From an uncultured Oxalobacteraceae bacterium (GTDB taxonomy: Bacteria; Pseudomonadota; Gammaproteobacteria; Burkholderiales; Burkholderiaceae): 12,458 bases of DNA. The notes under the pieces are model-generated. The model had not been told where the DNA came from. It saw nothing but the letters and a program-made list of their open reading frames with translations, and searched no databases. The stretch lies in assembly GCA_946480015.1 (NCBI GenBank), contig CAMLIL010000134.1, positions 1-12,458 of the forward strand, in the 5' to 3' direction. Each line of letters starts with the position of its first letter. Within the stretch, counting starts at the first letter, position 1. A program made the translations under genes and the position numbers. This document shows, piece by piece, positions 1 through 7,817 of the stretch.

Positions 1-112
1 AGCAGCCCGGCAAGGTCGGGATCGAGGTGCATTGCGACAGGGTTGGCAGCACCACCGAGCAGCCCGGCAAGGTCGGGATCGAGGTGCATTGCGACAGGGT
101 TGGCAGCACCAC
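1..112 (-). repeat. Two near-identical neighbouring repeat copies
   Basis: Bases 1-55 and 58-112 are identical at all 55 positions, and the first mismatches are 56 versus 113 and 58 versus 115. Other neighbouring units in the array differ much more. This points to a recent tandem duplication or gene-conversion event at the window edge. A collapsed or expanded assembly cannot be excluded from one sequence. Confidence 0.9.
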
Positions 113-772
113 GGTGCAGCCCGAGGCCGCAGGGTTGGCGGTACAGGCAATGAGACTCGGCAGTACGACGCTGCAGCCGCTGGTGGCCGGCGCGGCGATG
201 CACGCGTTCAATGTCGGCAGCACCACGCTGCAACCGCTGGTGGCCGGCGCGGCGATGCACGAGCTCAATGTCGGCAGCACCACGCTGCAACCGGTGGCGG
301 CCGGGTTGGCGATGCAGCTTGTCAGGGTCGGCAACACCACCGTGCAGCCGGCCGTCATGGGCGCCGCCACGCAGCTCGCCAGGCTCGGCAGTACTACGGT
401 GCAGCCCGGCGCGGTTGGCGTGGAAACGCAGCTGTCCAGGCTGGGCAGCACGGCCGTGCATCCCGCCGCGGCCGGATCGGCGACGCAGGCCGACAAGGTC
501 GGCAGCACCACCGAGCAGCCCGTGGTGGCGGGCGCGGTCGTGCACTGCGACAAGGATGGCAGCACCACGCTGCAACCGGCCGCGCTTGGGTTGGCGATGC
601 AGCTGTCGAGGCTCGGCAAGACCACCGAACAGCCTTTGCTGGACGGTGCGCTCACGCATTGCGACAGACTGGGCAGGACCGAATCGCAGCCGGCCGTGGA
701 AGGGGCGTCCACGCAGGTCGAGAGCGACGGCAGATCGCTGCTGCAATTTGGCGCGTTCGGATTGGACTGGCA
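1..772 (-). repeat. Tandem 57-bp repeats encoding 19-residue two-cysteine units
   Basis: Thirteen complete units and one partial unit lie head to tail at the visible end of tpsA, each starting with a TGC codon at 772, 715, 658 and so on every 57 bases down to 31. The consensus is C-x3-P-x3-G-C-[ST]-V-V-L-P-[ST]-L-x2. Both cysteines are kept in every unit, 28 in total. The first unit (772-716) is the most diverged, and units 9-14 are the most alike. The period is a multiple of three, so gain or loss of units keeps the reading frame. The array continues beyond the left edge, so the total copy number is unknown. Confidence 0.95.
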
Positions 773-3700
773 GATCGACACGTTGGTCGGGACGCCGCTC
801 AGCGTACCGCCGGTGCTGAACGCCCCCGTACCGGACACGGTGCCGGACACGGCGATGTTGCCGGTTGAACTGGTCACATTGCCGTTGTTGACCACCGAAC
901 CGCCCGTCACCGAAATGGCGCCGCTGGTCGATGCCACGCTGCCGGTTTGAGCGATGGTCAGCACGCCGGCATTGCCCGCTTCCAGGGTGATCGTGCCGGC
1001 GCCGCTGGTGACCGTGCCGTTGATGGTCAGCGGGCTGTGGGTGACCAGTTTGACCTGGCCGCTTCCCTGCGCGAGCACGGTGTCGCCGCCGAGCAGGGTC
1101 ATGCCGCCGGTGTTGGACACGCTGATATCGCCCTGGTTGCCGGTGCCGGTCTGATAGATACCGGCCAGATTGAGCGTGCCGGTGTTCTCGATCACCACCG
1201 GGGTGCTGCCGCCGCCATTGTCGTTGGTCGCCTTGATCAGGCTGGTCGCCGTGTAAAACGGCGTGGCGGTCGAGCCGATGCTGCCTTTGGCCTCGAACGT
1301 GACCGAGGGGGCCGTGACGGTACCGGACGCGCCCGCGCCTTTGATGGTCGGCGCGGCCAGCGTGACATTGCCCGCCGTGGTCAGGGGACCGTTGAAGTCG
1401 ATGTAGGCGTCGGCGCTGCCCAGCCACAGCATGGTGCTGGCCAGCGGGGTGGACGTCAGATCGAGGCCGGCGACGGTCACGGCGGCCGTGCCGCCGATCC
1501 CCAGCTGGCCGGTCGTGATCCTGCTCAGTTCGATGCCGTCCAGGCCCAGCCCGTTGGCGCTGTCGGTGGCGCCAGTGCCGAGGGTGACCGTGGCCGTATT
1601 GGAGTGCGGTGCGATCTTGACCATGCCGGTATTGCCGTTGGTGGTGGTGCTGACGCCGCCGTCGAGCTGGATGTTATCCGAGGCCAGCGTGATGCTGTCG
1701 GCAGCCAGCGATCCGCCGCTGCCGACCGCGATATTGCCGCCGTTGGCAAGATAGCGGCGCAAGGTCAGGCTGGAGCCGGCGCCCATGTTCAGCTGGGCAT
1801 TGATCGCAATGCTGCCCTGGGTCTCGATTTTGAGCGTATTGATCTGGGCGGGCGCCAGCGACAGCTGGGACAGCACCGACACATCGCCCATGGTGGTCTG
1901 ATCGCCCAGGCTGAGGCTGCCGGCGTGGATGCGCGCCAGGTCGGCCGGCAGCAGGTTCAGCGCACTGCCGGAGGCGACGGTGGAGACCGTGATGCCATCG
2001 CTCGACACCGCCGGCAGGAACGTCACGGCCGGCAGCTGGGTGGCGGACGGGCCGATGGTGCCCAGCAGGCTGATGCTGGGCGATGCGACGGTGATCGCAC
2101 CGCTGCCGGCCAGCGTGCCGCCGGCTTCGATGCGGACGAGCGAGGTGGTGCTCAGGTTGACGCTGCCGCCGCCGGCGTCGAAGGCGCCGTTCGATCCGAT
2201 GACGACCTCCTCGCCGCTGGCGGAGAACGTGCCGCCGCCGGTCTTGACCCCGGAAAAGACGTACACCCCGCCCACGCCATCGGCCGCATACGGCGCCGCA
2301 TTGGCCCTGAGGATCAGGGCGCCGCCATTGGTATCGAGCGCGCTGGAGATCGTGACGTTGTTGCCCGCCTCGACTGTCAGGCTGCCGGTGGTGGACGCGA
2401 AGCGCTGCACCGGATACAGGAAGGTGACGTCGTTCTGTGCCTGCAGGACGATATTGGTGGCCTTGTCCACGCTACTCAGGGCGTCCGCATCGACGTTGGT
2501 GGTGCCGCTGGCGGCGCCGTCGGCGAACTGGTCGACGTCAGTCAGGATCGCGGTGCCGCCGCTGGAGACGACGTCGATATCGTAGGGGTCGAGCAGCCAG
2601 GTGCCGGCCAGGCCCTTGGGCGCGCCGGCCTTGACCACGAGGCCGTTCACGTCCAGGTAGTGGCCCGAGGTTTCCACCAGTCCGCCGTTGCCGCCCAAGG
2701 CACCGCCGCGCGCCGAGATGCTGCCGTAGGCGCGCGTGGCGTCCTGCGACCACAGCACCACCTTGCCGCCGTTGCCGTTGCCAAGGGCGTCGGCGCGGAT
2801 GCTGGCCTGCTGGCCGAAATACGTCACGCGCGCGTTCGGCACCTGCGCATTGGCGCCCTGGTAGTCGCCGCCCACCAGCACGCTGCCGCCCCCAAGGCCG
2901 CCGCTGGCGTCGAGCAGCGCGTTGCCGGTGATGCCGACGCGCTGGCCCAGCACCGCGATGGCGCCGCCGCTGCCGGCGCCGGTGGCGCTGGTCACGCTGC
3001 CCGCTTCGACCGTGGTGTCGGCGCTGGCCTTGAGGACGATCTGGCCGTTGGCGCCGACCTGCGCGCTGTTGGCGTTGACCACGCCGCGCTGGCGTACCAG
3101 CGCGCCGTAGATGCCGATGCGCCCGCCGGCGGCGACGATCTGGCCCAGGTTGATGGCCTGGTCCTGCGGCGCCGATACCACCACGTGCAGGTCGGGATTG
3201 CCGGAATCGGCCAGGGTCACGCTGCGCCCGGCCGCCAGTACCACGCTGCCGTCCGGCGCGGTGACGATGCCGCTGTTGTCGATGTCGGGCGCGATCAGGA
3301 AGACCTTGCCGCCGCTGGGGGTAGCGATGCTGCCCTGGTTGACGATACTGCCGGCACCCGCACCGGCGTCGAACTTGCGCCGTCCGGCCAGGAAATCGGC
3401 GTCGCTCATGCCCAGGGTCGAGGCGGTCAGGCCGTTCACGTCCACCCGCGCATCCTTGCCGAACACAATGCCGTTCGGGTTAATCAGGAATACGTGGCCG
3501 TTCGACTGCAGCGCGCCGAGAATGCGCGACGGGTCCTGGCCGACGATCCGGTTGAGCACCGCACTGTCCGCGCTTTGCTGGACGAAGCGGGTGATCTCCC
3601 CCGCGTTGACCGAGAAGCTTTGCCAGTTGATGACGGTGTTGGGCGTGTTCGTAATCGAAAACACATTGCCCTGCTGGGCAAAGGTGGCCTGGCCGGCGGC

Positions 3701-3781
3701 CACCTGCGGCGAGGTGGGCGCGGCATAGGCGCCGCTGACGGCCAGGGCCAGCAGCAGGGGAAGTAAAGGTTTGCTTGTCAT
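1..3781 (-). CDS. Filamentous haemagglutinin-type TpsA exoprotein, 3' end missing
   Basis: Large secreted adhesin of a two-partner secretion system, predicted to cross the outer membrane through the adjacent TpsB and fold as a surface beta-helix. The frame stays open for 1260 codons from ATG at 3781 to the window edge, with no stop seen. Residues 1-20 form a signal peptide with a hydrophobic LLPLLLALAV core and an AYA cleavage site. Residues about 22-260 are the haemagglutination-activity (TPS) domain, with N-T-P-N-T-V-I-N-W-Q-S-F at 45-56 and NPNGIVFG at 101-108. A glycine-rich body follows, containing GGDYQG and WLLDPYDI (395-402), both typical of these proteins. Residues 1004-1260 are cysteine-rich 19-residue repeats. 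No cysteine codon occurs in residues 1-1003. A good ribosome site precedes the start. The family assignment is secure. The binding target and full length are unknown, because the C-terminus lies outside the window. Confidence 0.93.
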   Translation of the reverse strand, partial: MTSKPLLPLLLALAVSGAYAAPTSPQVAAGQATFAQQGNVFSITNTPNTVINWQSFSVNAGEITRFVQQSADSAVLNRIVGQDPSRILGALQSNGHVFLINPNGIVFGKDARVDVNGLTASTLGMSDADFLAGRRKFDAGAGAGSIVNQGSIATPSGGKVFLIAPDIDNSGIVTAPDGSVVLAAGRSVTLADSGNPDLHVVVSAPQDQAINLGQIVAAGGRIGIYGALVRQRGVVNANSAQVGANGQIVLKASADTTVEAGSVTSATGAGSGGAIAVLGQRVGITGNALLDASGGLGGGSVLVGGDYQGANAQVPNARVTYFGQQASIRADALGNGNGGKVVLWSQDATRAYGSISARGGALGGNGGLVETSGHYLDVNGLVVKAGAPKGLAGTWLLDPYDIDVVSSGGTAILTDVDQFADGAASGTTNVDADALSSVDKATNIVLQAQNDVTFLYPVQRFASTTGSLTVEAGNNVTISSALDTNGGALILRANAAPYAADGVGGVYVFSGVKTGGGTFSASGEEVVIGSNGAFDAGGGSVNLSTTSLVRIEAGGTLAGSGAITVASPSISLLGTIGPSATQLPAVTFLPAVSSDGITVSTVASGSALNLLPADLARIHAGSLSLGDQTTMGDVSVLSQLSLAPAQINTLKIETQGSIAINAQLNMGAGSSLTLRRYLANGGNIAVGSGGSLAADSITLASDNIQLDGGVSTTTNGNTGMVKIAPHSNTATVTLGTGATDSANGLGLDGIELSRITTGQLGIGGTAAVTVAGLDLTSTPLASTMLWLGSADAYIDFNGPLTTAGNVTLAAPTIKGAGASGTVTAPSVTFEAKGSIGSTATPFYTATSLIKATNDNGGGSTPVVIENTGTLNLAGIYQTGTGNQGDISVSNTGGMTLLGGDTVLAQGSGQVKLVTHSPLTINGTVTSGAGTITLEAGNAGVLTIAQTGSVASTSGAISVTGGSVVNNGNVTSSTGNIAVSGTVSGTGAFSTGGTLSGVPTNVSICQSNPNAPNCSSDLPSLSTCVDAPSTAGCDSVLPSLSQCVSAPSSKGCSVVLPSLDSCIANPSAAGCSVVLPSLSQCTTAPATTGCSVVLPTLSACVADPAAAGCTAVLPSLDSCVSTPTAPGCTVVLPSLASCVAAPMTAGCTVVLPTLTSCIANPAATGCSVVLPTLSSCIAAPATSGCSVVLPTLNACIAAPATSGCSVVLPSLIACTANPAASGCTVVLPTLSQCTSIPTLPGCSVVLPTLSQCTSIPTLPGC

Positions 3782-3788
3782 CGTTGCA

Positions 3789-3793
3789 CTCCT
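3789..3793 (-). promoter_or_regulatory. Ribosome binding site of tpsA, overlapping the tpsB stop
   Basis: On the minus strand AGGAG lies 7 bases before the tpsA ATG at 3781 and shares its first two bases with the TAG stop of tpsB (3792-3794). The arrangement supports the chosen tpsA start. It suggests that the two messages are translated from one transcript, possibly coupled. Confidence 0.8.
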
Positions 3794-5393
3794 AGTAGGA
3801 CAGGCCCACACGGACATGAAGTTTGTTGGTGCCGGCGCCGGCAATGCCGCCGTCGTTCAGGACGTGGCCGTAATCGGCCTGCAGGCTGAACGACTGGCCC
3901 ATGGCCAGGCGCACGCCCACGCCCGCGCTGGCCACGCTGGCGCTGCGCAGTTCACCTGGCAGCGCATGGCGGCGGCGGCCGTGGGCGGCATCGGCGAACA
4001 CCAGCACGCGGCACTGCCAGTTCGGCGAGGCGCACAGTCCAGGGGAATACAGTTCGGCGTTGAGCAGCGCGCCGCTATCGGTCGCCAGAGCGCGTTCTTC
4101 CAGTCCGCGCACGGACGAGCCGCCGCCGGCGCCGAACTGTTCGCCGGGCACCAGCGCGTCGCCGCTCAGCTGGCCGTTGACCAGCAGGCGCATCTGCCAG
4201 TCGCGCGGCAGCGCGCGCGCATAGGCGCCGGCAAAGCGCAGCAAGGCGTAACCGGGGTCGGCGCCGGTACGGGCACGCGCGAAGTCGGCGTCGCCGCCGC
4301 GGCTGCCGCCCGGCAGGTTGCGCACCACGGTCAGCGAGGTATTGAGCGAGCCGGCTTGCAGCGGCAGGCTGGCCACATAGCCGAGCGAGAGCGGCCGCAC
4401 GGTAACGTCGTTGCCGAAGTTTTCGCCGGCGAACAGCACGCTGTTCTTGTAGGCCTTGACTTCGACGCCGCCGACGATGCGGCCATCGAGCTCGCCGCGG
4501 CGCGCCAGGGTGTGGTTGTAGCGCAGGCCAGCCACGCTGCCCCTGCCGCTGACGGCCAGGTTGAACAGACCGGCCGTCACCGAGCCGGAATCGATATTCG
4601 AGTAGCTGGCGTACAGGTCGACCGAATCGCCCAGGCCGTACAGCGGGACGTGATAGCCGGCGCCCCACACGGCCACCTTGCTCGGCTCCTCGGCGGTGGT
4701 GGTGTACTGCAGGCTGGCGACATGGTCGCGCCCCCACAGGTTGGCGTGCTGCAGGACGGTGCCGATATGGGTCTTGCCGGTCGTGCCGGTGCCGGTGTTG
4801 TCCAGGTTGAGCGCCACGCGCCATGGCGACTGGTCGCTTACCGTGACGCGGGCTTCGACCGCGTCGTCGCTATCGTCCACGCTTTGCAGTTTCATCTGCA
4901 CCTGCTTGGCCGGGCTTTCGTTGGCCAGGCGCAGGCTTGCCGAGACGGCTTCCAGGTTCGGGCTCGCCCCTTCGCGCAGGCCGGGCAGGCTGCGCCGGAT
5001 ATTGTCTTCGCTGAAATGGCGGTTGCCGCTGACGCTGACCCGCTTGACGCTGGTCTGCAGGACCACCAGGCGCACCACCCCGCCGTTGAGTTCCTGCTCG
5101 GGCAGCTGCACCTTGACCAGCTGGTAGCCGCGTGCCTGGTAGGCCGCTTCGAGCGCGTCCAGGGCTTGCTGGACGTCGCCGAAATCGCGCTGGCGGCCCG
5201 TAAAGGGCGCCACGGCGGCGTCGACCTCCGCCTGGCTCAGCAGGCTGTTGCCGCTGACGTCGAAACGCGAAATGTCGAAGTGGACGATGCCGCTGTCGGG
5301 CGGCTCGGCCGCCCAGGCCGCGCTGACGGCGGCGGCGAGGACGGCGCCGGCCAGGACGCGCGGCAAACAATCGGGGAAAACGGATTTGGGCAT
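3792..5393 (-). CDS. TpsB outer-membrane transporter, FhaC/ShlB/HecB family
   Basis: Omp85-superfamily pore that exports the TpsA protein encoded just downstream. The chosen start gives 533 residues, usual for the family. Residues 1-29 form a signal peptide with an alanine/leucine-rich core ending AAWAA. Residues about 35-110 look like a POTRA domain that includes FDVSGNSLLS. A second POTRA follows at about 113-190, with VSVSGNRHFSEDNIRRSLPG. The remainder is a 16-strand-type beta barrel ending in an aromatic residue (Tyr533). The conserved L6-loop motif is present as VRGL (428-431), where VRGY or VRGF is commoner. The frame is open upstream to 5528, but MPKSVF at 5393 is the first methionine followed directly by a signal peptide. 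No strong Shine-Dalgarno precedes it, so the start is less sure than the gene. tpsA follows after ten bases. Confidence 0.93.
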   Translation of the reverse strand: MPKSVFPDCLPRVLAGAVLAAAVSAAWAAEPPDSGIVHFDISRFDVSGNSLLSQAEVDAAVAPFTGRQRDFGDVQQALDALEAAYQARGYQLVKVQLPEQELNGGVVRLVVLQTSVKRVSVSGNRHFSEDNIRRSLPGLREGASPNLEAVSASLRLANESPAKQVQMKLQSVDDSDDAVEARVTVSDQSPWRVALNLDNTGTGTTGKTHIGTVLQHANLWGRDHVASLQYTTTAEEPSKVAVWGAGYHVPLYGLGDSVDLYASYSNIDSGSVTAGLFNLAVSGRGSVAGLRYNHTLARRGELDGRIVGGVEVKAYKNSVLFAGENFGNDVTVRPLSLGYVASLPLQAGSLNTSLTVVRNLPGGSRGGDADFARARTGADPGYALLRFAGAYARALPRDWQMRLLVNGQLSGDALVPGEQFGAGGGSSVRGLEERALATDSGALLNAELYSPGLCASPNWQCRVLVFADAAHGRRRHALPGELRSASVASAGVGVRLAMGQSFSLQADYGHVLNDGGIAGAGTNKLHVRVGLSY

Positions 5394-5439
5394 GTGGGCA
5401 GTCAAAGCGAGACGAGACTGCTTATGATAGTCCGACGCC

Positions 5440-5475
5440 GGAACATTTATCATAGGGAAATAACGTAAATGTTCC
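5440..5475. promoter_or_regulatory. 10-bp inverted repeat upstream of tpsB, candidate operator
   Basis: GGAACATTTA (5440-5449) and TAAATGTTCC (5466-5475) are perfect inverted arms around a 16-base AT-rich spacer, 47 bases upstream of the tpsB start. A shorter inverted pair, TATGATA (5423-5429) and TATCATA (5448-5454), overlaps it. The local AT content stands out in this GC-rich window. It could be a regulator site or a 5' leader hairpin. No run of T follows either arm, so an intrinsic terminator is less likely. Confidence 0.5.
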
Positions 5476-5477
5476 AT
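5449..5477 (-). promoter_or_regulatory. Weak candidate sigma-70 promoter for tpsBA
   Basis: On the minus strand TATGAT (5454-5449) is a five-of-six match to the -10 consensus. At 17-base spacing the -35 position reads ATGGAA (5477-5472), a poor match. The -10 lies between the arms of the 5440-5475 inverted repeat, and the -35 overlaps its right-hand arm. That is a plausible layout for repression or activation by a protein bound there. A second TATCAT occurs nearer the gene. Confidence 0.3.
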
Positions 5478-5500
5478 AAATGGTGCGGACGCAACGCCAG

Positions 5501-5520
5501 ATTGGCAATTGATTGTCAAT
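5501..5520. promoter_or_regulatory. Two tandem ATTG-N-CAAT palindromes
   Basis: ATTGGCAAT (5501-5509) and ATTGTCAAT (5512-5520) are 9-bp palindromes whose centres are 11 bases apart, about one helical turn. They lie between the end of the cyclase gene and the tpsB promoter region. On the minus strand the upstream copy contains TTGACA, a perfect -35 hexamer, but no good -10 lies 17 bases further on. TGGTGCG (5481-5487) and CGCACCA (5521-5527) form a wider inverted pair around the sites. The arrangement resembles a double operator. The regulator is unknown. Confidence 0.45.
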
Positions 5521-5549
5521 CGCACCACGGAAGGGTAATCAGATATGCA

Positions 5550-7814
5550 TTATTTGGTGTCGAAGGCGGTCACGCCATCCCAGTGCGGTCCGGGCGGATC
5601 GGCGCGGTAGACGGCGATCCGCTCCAGGTACAGCGCGTACAGCCGGCGCCCCGGATCGGCTTCCAGCAAGGCGCCGATGGCGCGCTCGGCGCCGTCCCAG
5701 TCCTGGGCGCGCACCAGCGCCAGCGCCGCATGCCATCGGGCCAGCGTGGCCGCGCTGGCGGCATCGATGTCCTCGCTGCGTGCCAGCGGCTCGAAGATCG
5801 CCACCGGCTCGTTCTTGCCCTTGACCCGCACCAGGTCCAGCTCGCGGTAGGCGAACTGCGGCGCGGCCGCGCGCGTGGCCTGGCCGACCGCGATGCCGAC
5901 GCCATACACCTTGGTGATGCCCTCCAGGCGCGAGGCCAGGTTGACCGCGTCGCCCATGACCGTGTAGGCGCGCCGCACCGCCGAGCCCATGTCGCCCACG
6001 TGCATCAAGCCGCTGTTGACGCCGATGCCGATGGCCAGCGCGGGCCAGCCGCGCGCACCGAAGCTGTCGTTGAGGCGGCGCGCGCTGTCCTGCATCAGCA
6101 GGGCCGTGGCCACGGCCCGGTACGCGTGATCGTCGAAGGCCACCGGCGCGCCCCAGAACGCCATGACGGCGTCGCCGATGTATTTGTCGAGCGTGCCGCG
6201 GTGGCTGTCGCGGATGTCGGCCGACATCGCGGTCAGGTACTGGTTGATGTATTCGCGCAGGGTCTTGGGGTCGAGCGACTCGGAGATGGTGGTGAAGCCG
6301 CGCACGTCGACGAACATGACCGACAGCTCGCGGCTCTCGCCATCCATGTTGTAGCTTTCCGGATTCTCGGCCATTTCGGCCACCAGTTCGGGCGCGACAT
6401 ATTCGCCGAAGCGCGATACCAGCGCCCGCCCCTTGCGCACCTCGAAGAAGTAGCCGTAGGCGATGTTGAGCACGAACAGCGCGCCGATCAGCAGCAGCTG
6501 CGCGGCGACGTTGACGATCAGGTCGAGCTCGCGGTACAGGTACAGGTTGATCCAGACGGCGGCGCCCAGCGCCAGCGCGGACAGCAGCACGGCGCGCAGG
6601 GGCGCGAGCACGGCCAGCGCCAGCGACAGCAGCAGGCCGACAGCCAGGGCCAGCGCCGCCTCGAGCGTCCCGCCGTCGGACAGGCGGGTCTTGAAGCGCC
6701 GGTCGAGGATGGATTTGATCAGATTGGCGTGCACCTCGACCCCGGGATATTCGGCGCTGACCGGCGTGACCCGGATATCCTGAAGGCCGGCGGCGGTGGT
6801 GCCGACCAGGACGATGGTGTTCTCCAGCAGCGCGCGCGGCGCCGCCCCGGTCAGCACATCGACCGCCGGCACGTAGCGGAACGCTCCGCCCTTGGGGCCG
6901 CCCGTGCCGCGGTAGTAAATGGTGGTGGTCATGGCTTCGCCGACCGGAATCTCGACGGCGCGTTCGGGCAGGAACATCAGCAGGCGTTCCACCCCCTCGG
7001 TCTCGCGTTCGCCTTGCGACAGGCTGTCGACGGTACTGTAGAACAGCGGCGACACCGCGCGCGCCTTGAGGTAGACCTTGGCGGTGGCCAGGGCCAGCGA
7101 CGGGTAGTAGCCGTCGCCGATGCGGCGCAGCAGCGGCGACGAACGGATCACGCCGTCGGGATCGGTCAGCGCGGTGTAGATGCCGGCGCCGGCGGCGGCG
7201 TCCTGCAGGCGCGCGATATTGGCTTCGTACCCGCGCGAGCTGTAGGCCAGCGCTTCGCGTCCGTTCACGCTGTCGACGGTGAATTCGGGCGGCGGCAGCT
7301 TGCCTTTGACGGTGGTGGCGGAGACGCTGTAGCCCAGCACCACCGGCTGGCCGCGCATGGCCGCCGCCAGCAGGCCGTCGTAATCCATTTCCGGACGCAG
7401 CGCGTCGAGTTCGCGCTTGAGCCCTTCGACCCGGTCGAGCGGGCCGTGCGCCAGGCGTTCCAGCACCTGGAAGCCGGACGAATTGTCCTCTTCCGGGAAG
7501 GAGACGTCGAAGCCGACCGCGCCCACGTGGTAGTGCGTGGTCAGGCGCCGCACCAGATCGGCCTGCACGTTGCGCGGCCAGGGAAAGCGTCCGACCTGGG
7601 CCAGGCTCTTGTCGTCGATGTCGACGATGACGATGCGCGGATCGAGCACCGGGCGGTCCAGGCGCATGCGCAGGCCGTCCAGAAAGCCGTCCAGCCGTTT
7701 GACCGAGTCGCTGCTCCATCCGTCAAGCGCGTACGTCACCGCCAGCGCGGTCAGGAGCAGGCCCAGCGTCCAGCGCAGAGCGTAGCGGGCAAGCAGGCGT
7801 TTGAATCGTCCCAT
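5550..7814 (-). CDS. CHASE2-domain class III adenylate cyclase, membrane-bound
   Basis: Makes cAMP from ATP under control of an extracytoplasmic sensor. The protein has 754 residues. A transmembrane helix at about 12-31 is followed by a periplasmic CHASE2 domain (about 35-370), with DPRIVIVDIDDKS and VGFDVSFPEED near its start and LVGTTAAGLQDIRVTPV near its end. Three further membrane helices follow at about 386-405, 406-424 and 433-456. The class III cyclase domain is at about 495-675. Metal-binding aspartates are Asp503 (FVDVRGFT) and Asp548 (DKYIGDAVMAFWGAP). Lys544 and Asp622 are the pair that selects adenine, and Asn625 and Arg629 are the transition-state residues, so adenylate rather than guanylate cyclase activity is expected. 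The last 75 residues resemble a short helical repeat. The start is 3 bases after the stop of the upstream GAF-HD-GYP gene with no clear Shine-Dalgarno, suggesting coupled translation. The CHASE2 ligand is unknown. Confidence 0.93.
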   Translation of the reverse strand: MGRFKRLLARYALRWTLGLLLTALAVTYALDGWSSDSVKRLDGFLDGLRMRLDRPVLDPRIVIVDIDDKSLAQVGRFPWPRNVQADLVRRLTTHYHVGAVGFDVSFPEEDNSSGFQVLERLAHGPLDRVEGLKRELDALRPEMDYDGLLAAAMRGQPVVLGYSVSATTVKGKLPPPEFTVDSVNGREALAYSSRGYEANIARLQDAAAGAGIYTALTDPDGVIRSSPLLRRIGDGYYPSLALATAKVYLKARAVSPLFYSTVDSLSQGERETEGVERLLMFLPERAVEIPVGEAMTTTIYYRGTGGPKGGAFRYVPAVDVLTGAAPRALLENTIVLVGTTAAGLQDIRVTPVSAEYPGVEVHANLIKSILDRRFKTRLSDGGTLEAALALAVGLLLSLALAVLAPLRAVLLSALALGAAVWINLYLYRELDLIVNVAAQLLLIGALFVLNIAYGYFFEVRKGRALVSRFGEYVAPELVAEMAENPESYNMDGESRELSVMFVDVRGFTTISESLDPKTLREYINQYLTAMSADIRDSHRGTLDKYIGDAVMAFWGAPVAFDDHAYRAVATALLMQDSARRLNDSFGARGWPALAIGIGVNSGLMHVGDMGSAVRRAYTVMGDAVNLASRLEGITKVYGVGIAVGQATRAAAPQFAYRELDLVRVKGKNEPVAIFEPLARSEDIDAASAATLARWHAALALVRAQDWDGAERAIGALLEADPGRRLYALYLERIAVYRADPPGPHWDGVTAFDTK

Positions 7815-7817
7815 GGC

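Noticed and set aside
1..772. CRISPR-like array
   Set aside because: Units are contiguous with no unique spacers, diverge gradually, and are coding. This is a protein repeat.
27..950. Plus-strand repetitive protein with VGSTT-Q-P units
   Set aside because: It arises because the 57-bp repeat is a multiple of three and so is periodic in all frames. The minus frame is continuous with the TPS domain and signal peptide, so that is the coding strand.
947..3766. Long plus-strand open frame of 939 codons opposite tpsA
   Set aside because: It is codon-aligned with tpsA on the other strand. Its stops would need TTA, CTA or TCA codons in tpsA, which are rare in GC-rich genes. Its product is low-complexity and resembles nothing.
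3771..5468. Plus-strand open frame of 565 codons opposite tpsB
   Set aside because: The minus-strand frame gives a convincing signal peptide, POTRA domains and VRGL motif. This frame shows none of these and is a shadow.
5481..5527. Intrinsic terminator for the cyclase gene from the TGGTGCG/CGCACCA pair
   Set aside because: The loop is over 30 bases and no T-run follows the hairpin on the minus strand, so a terminator is not supported.
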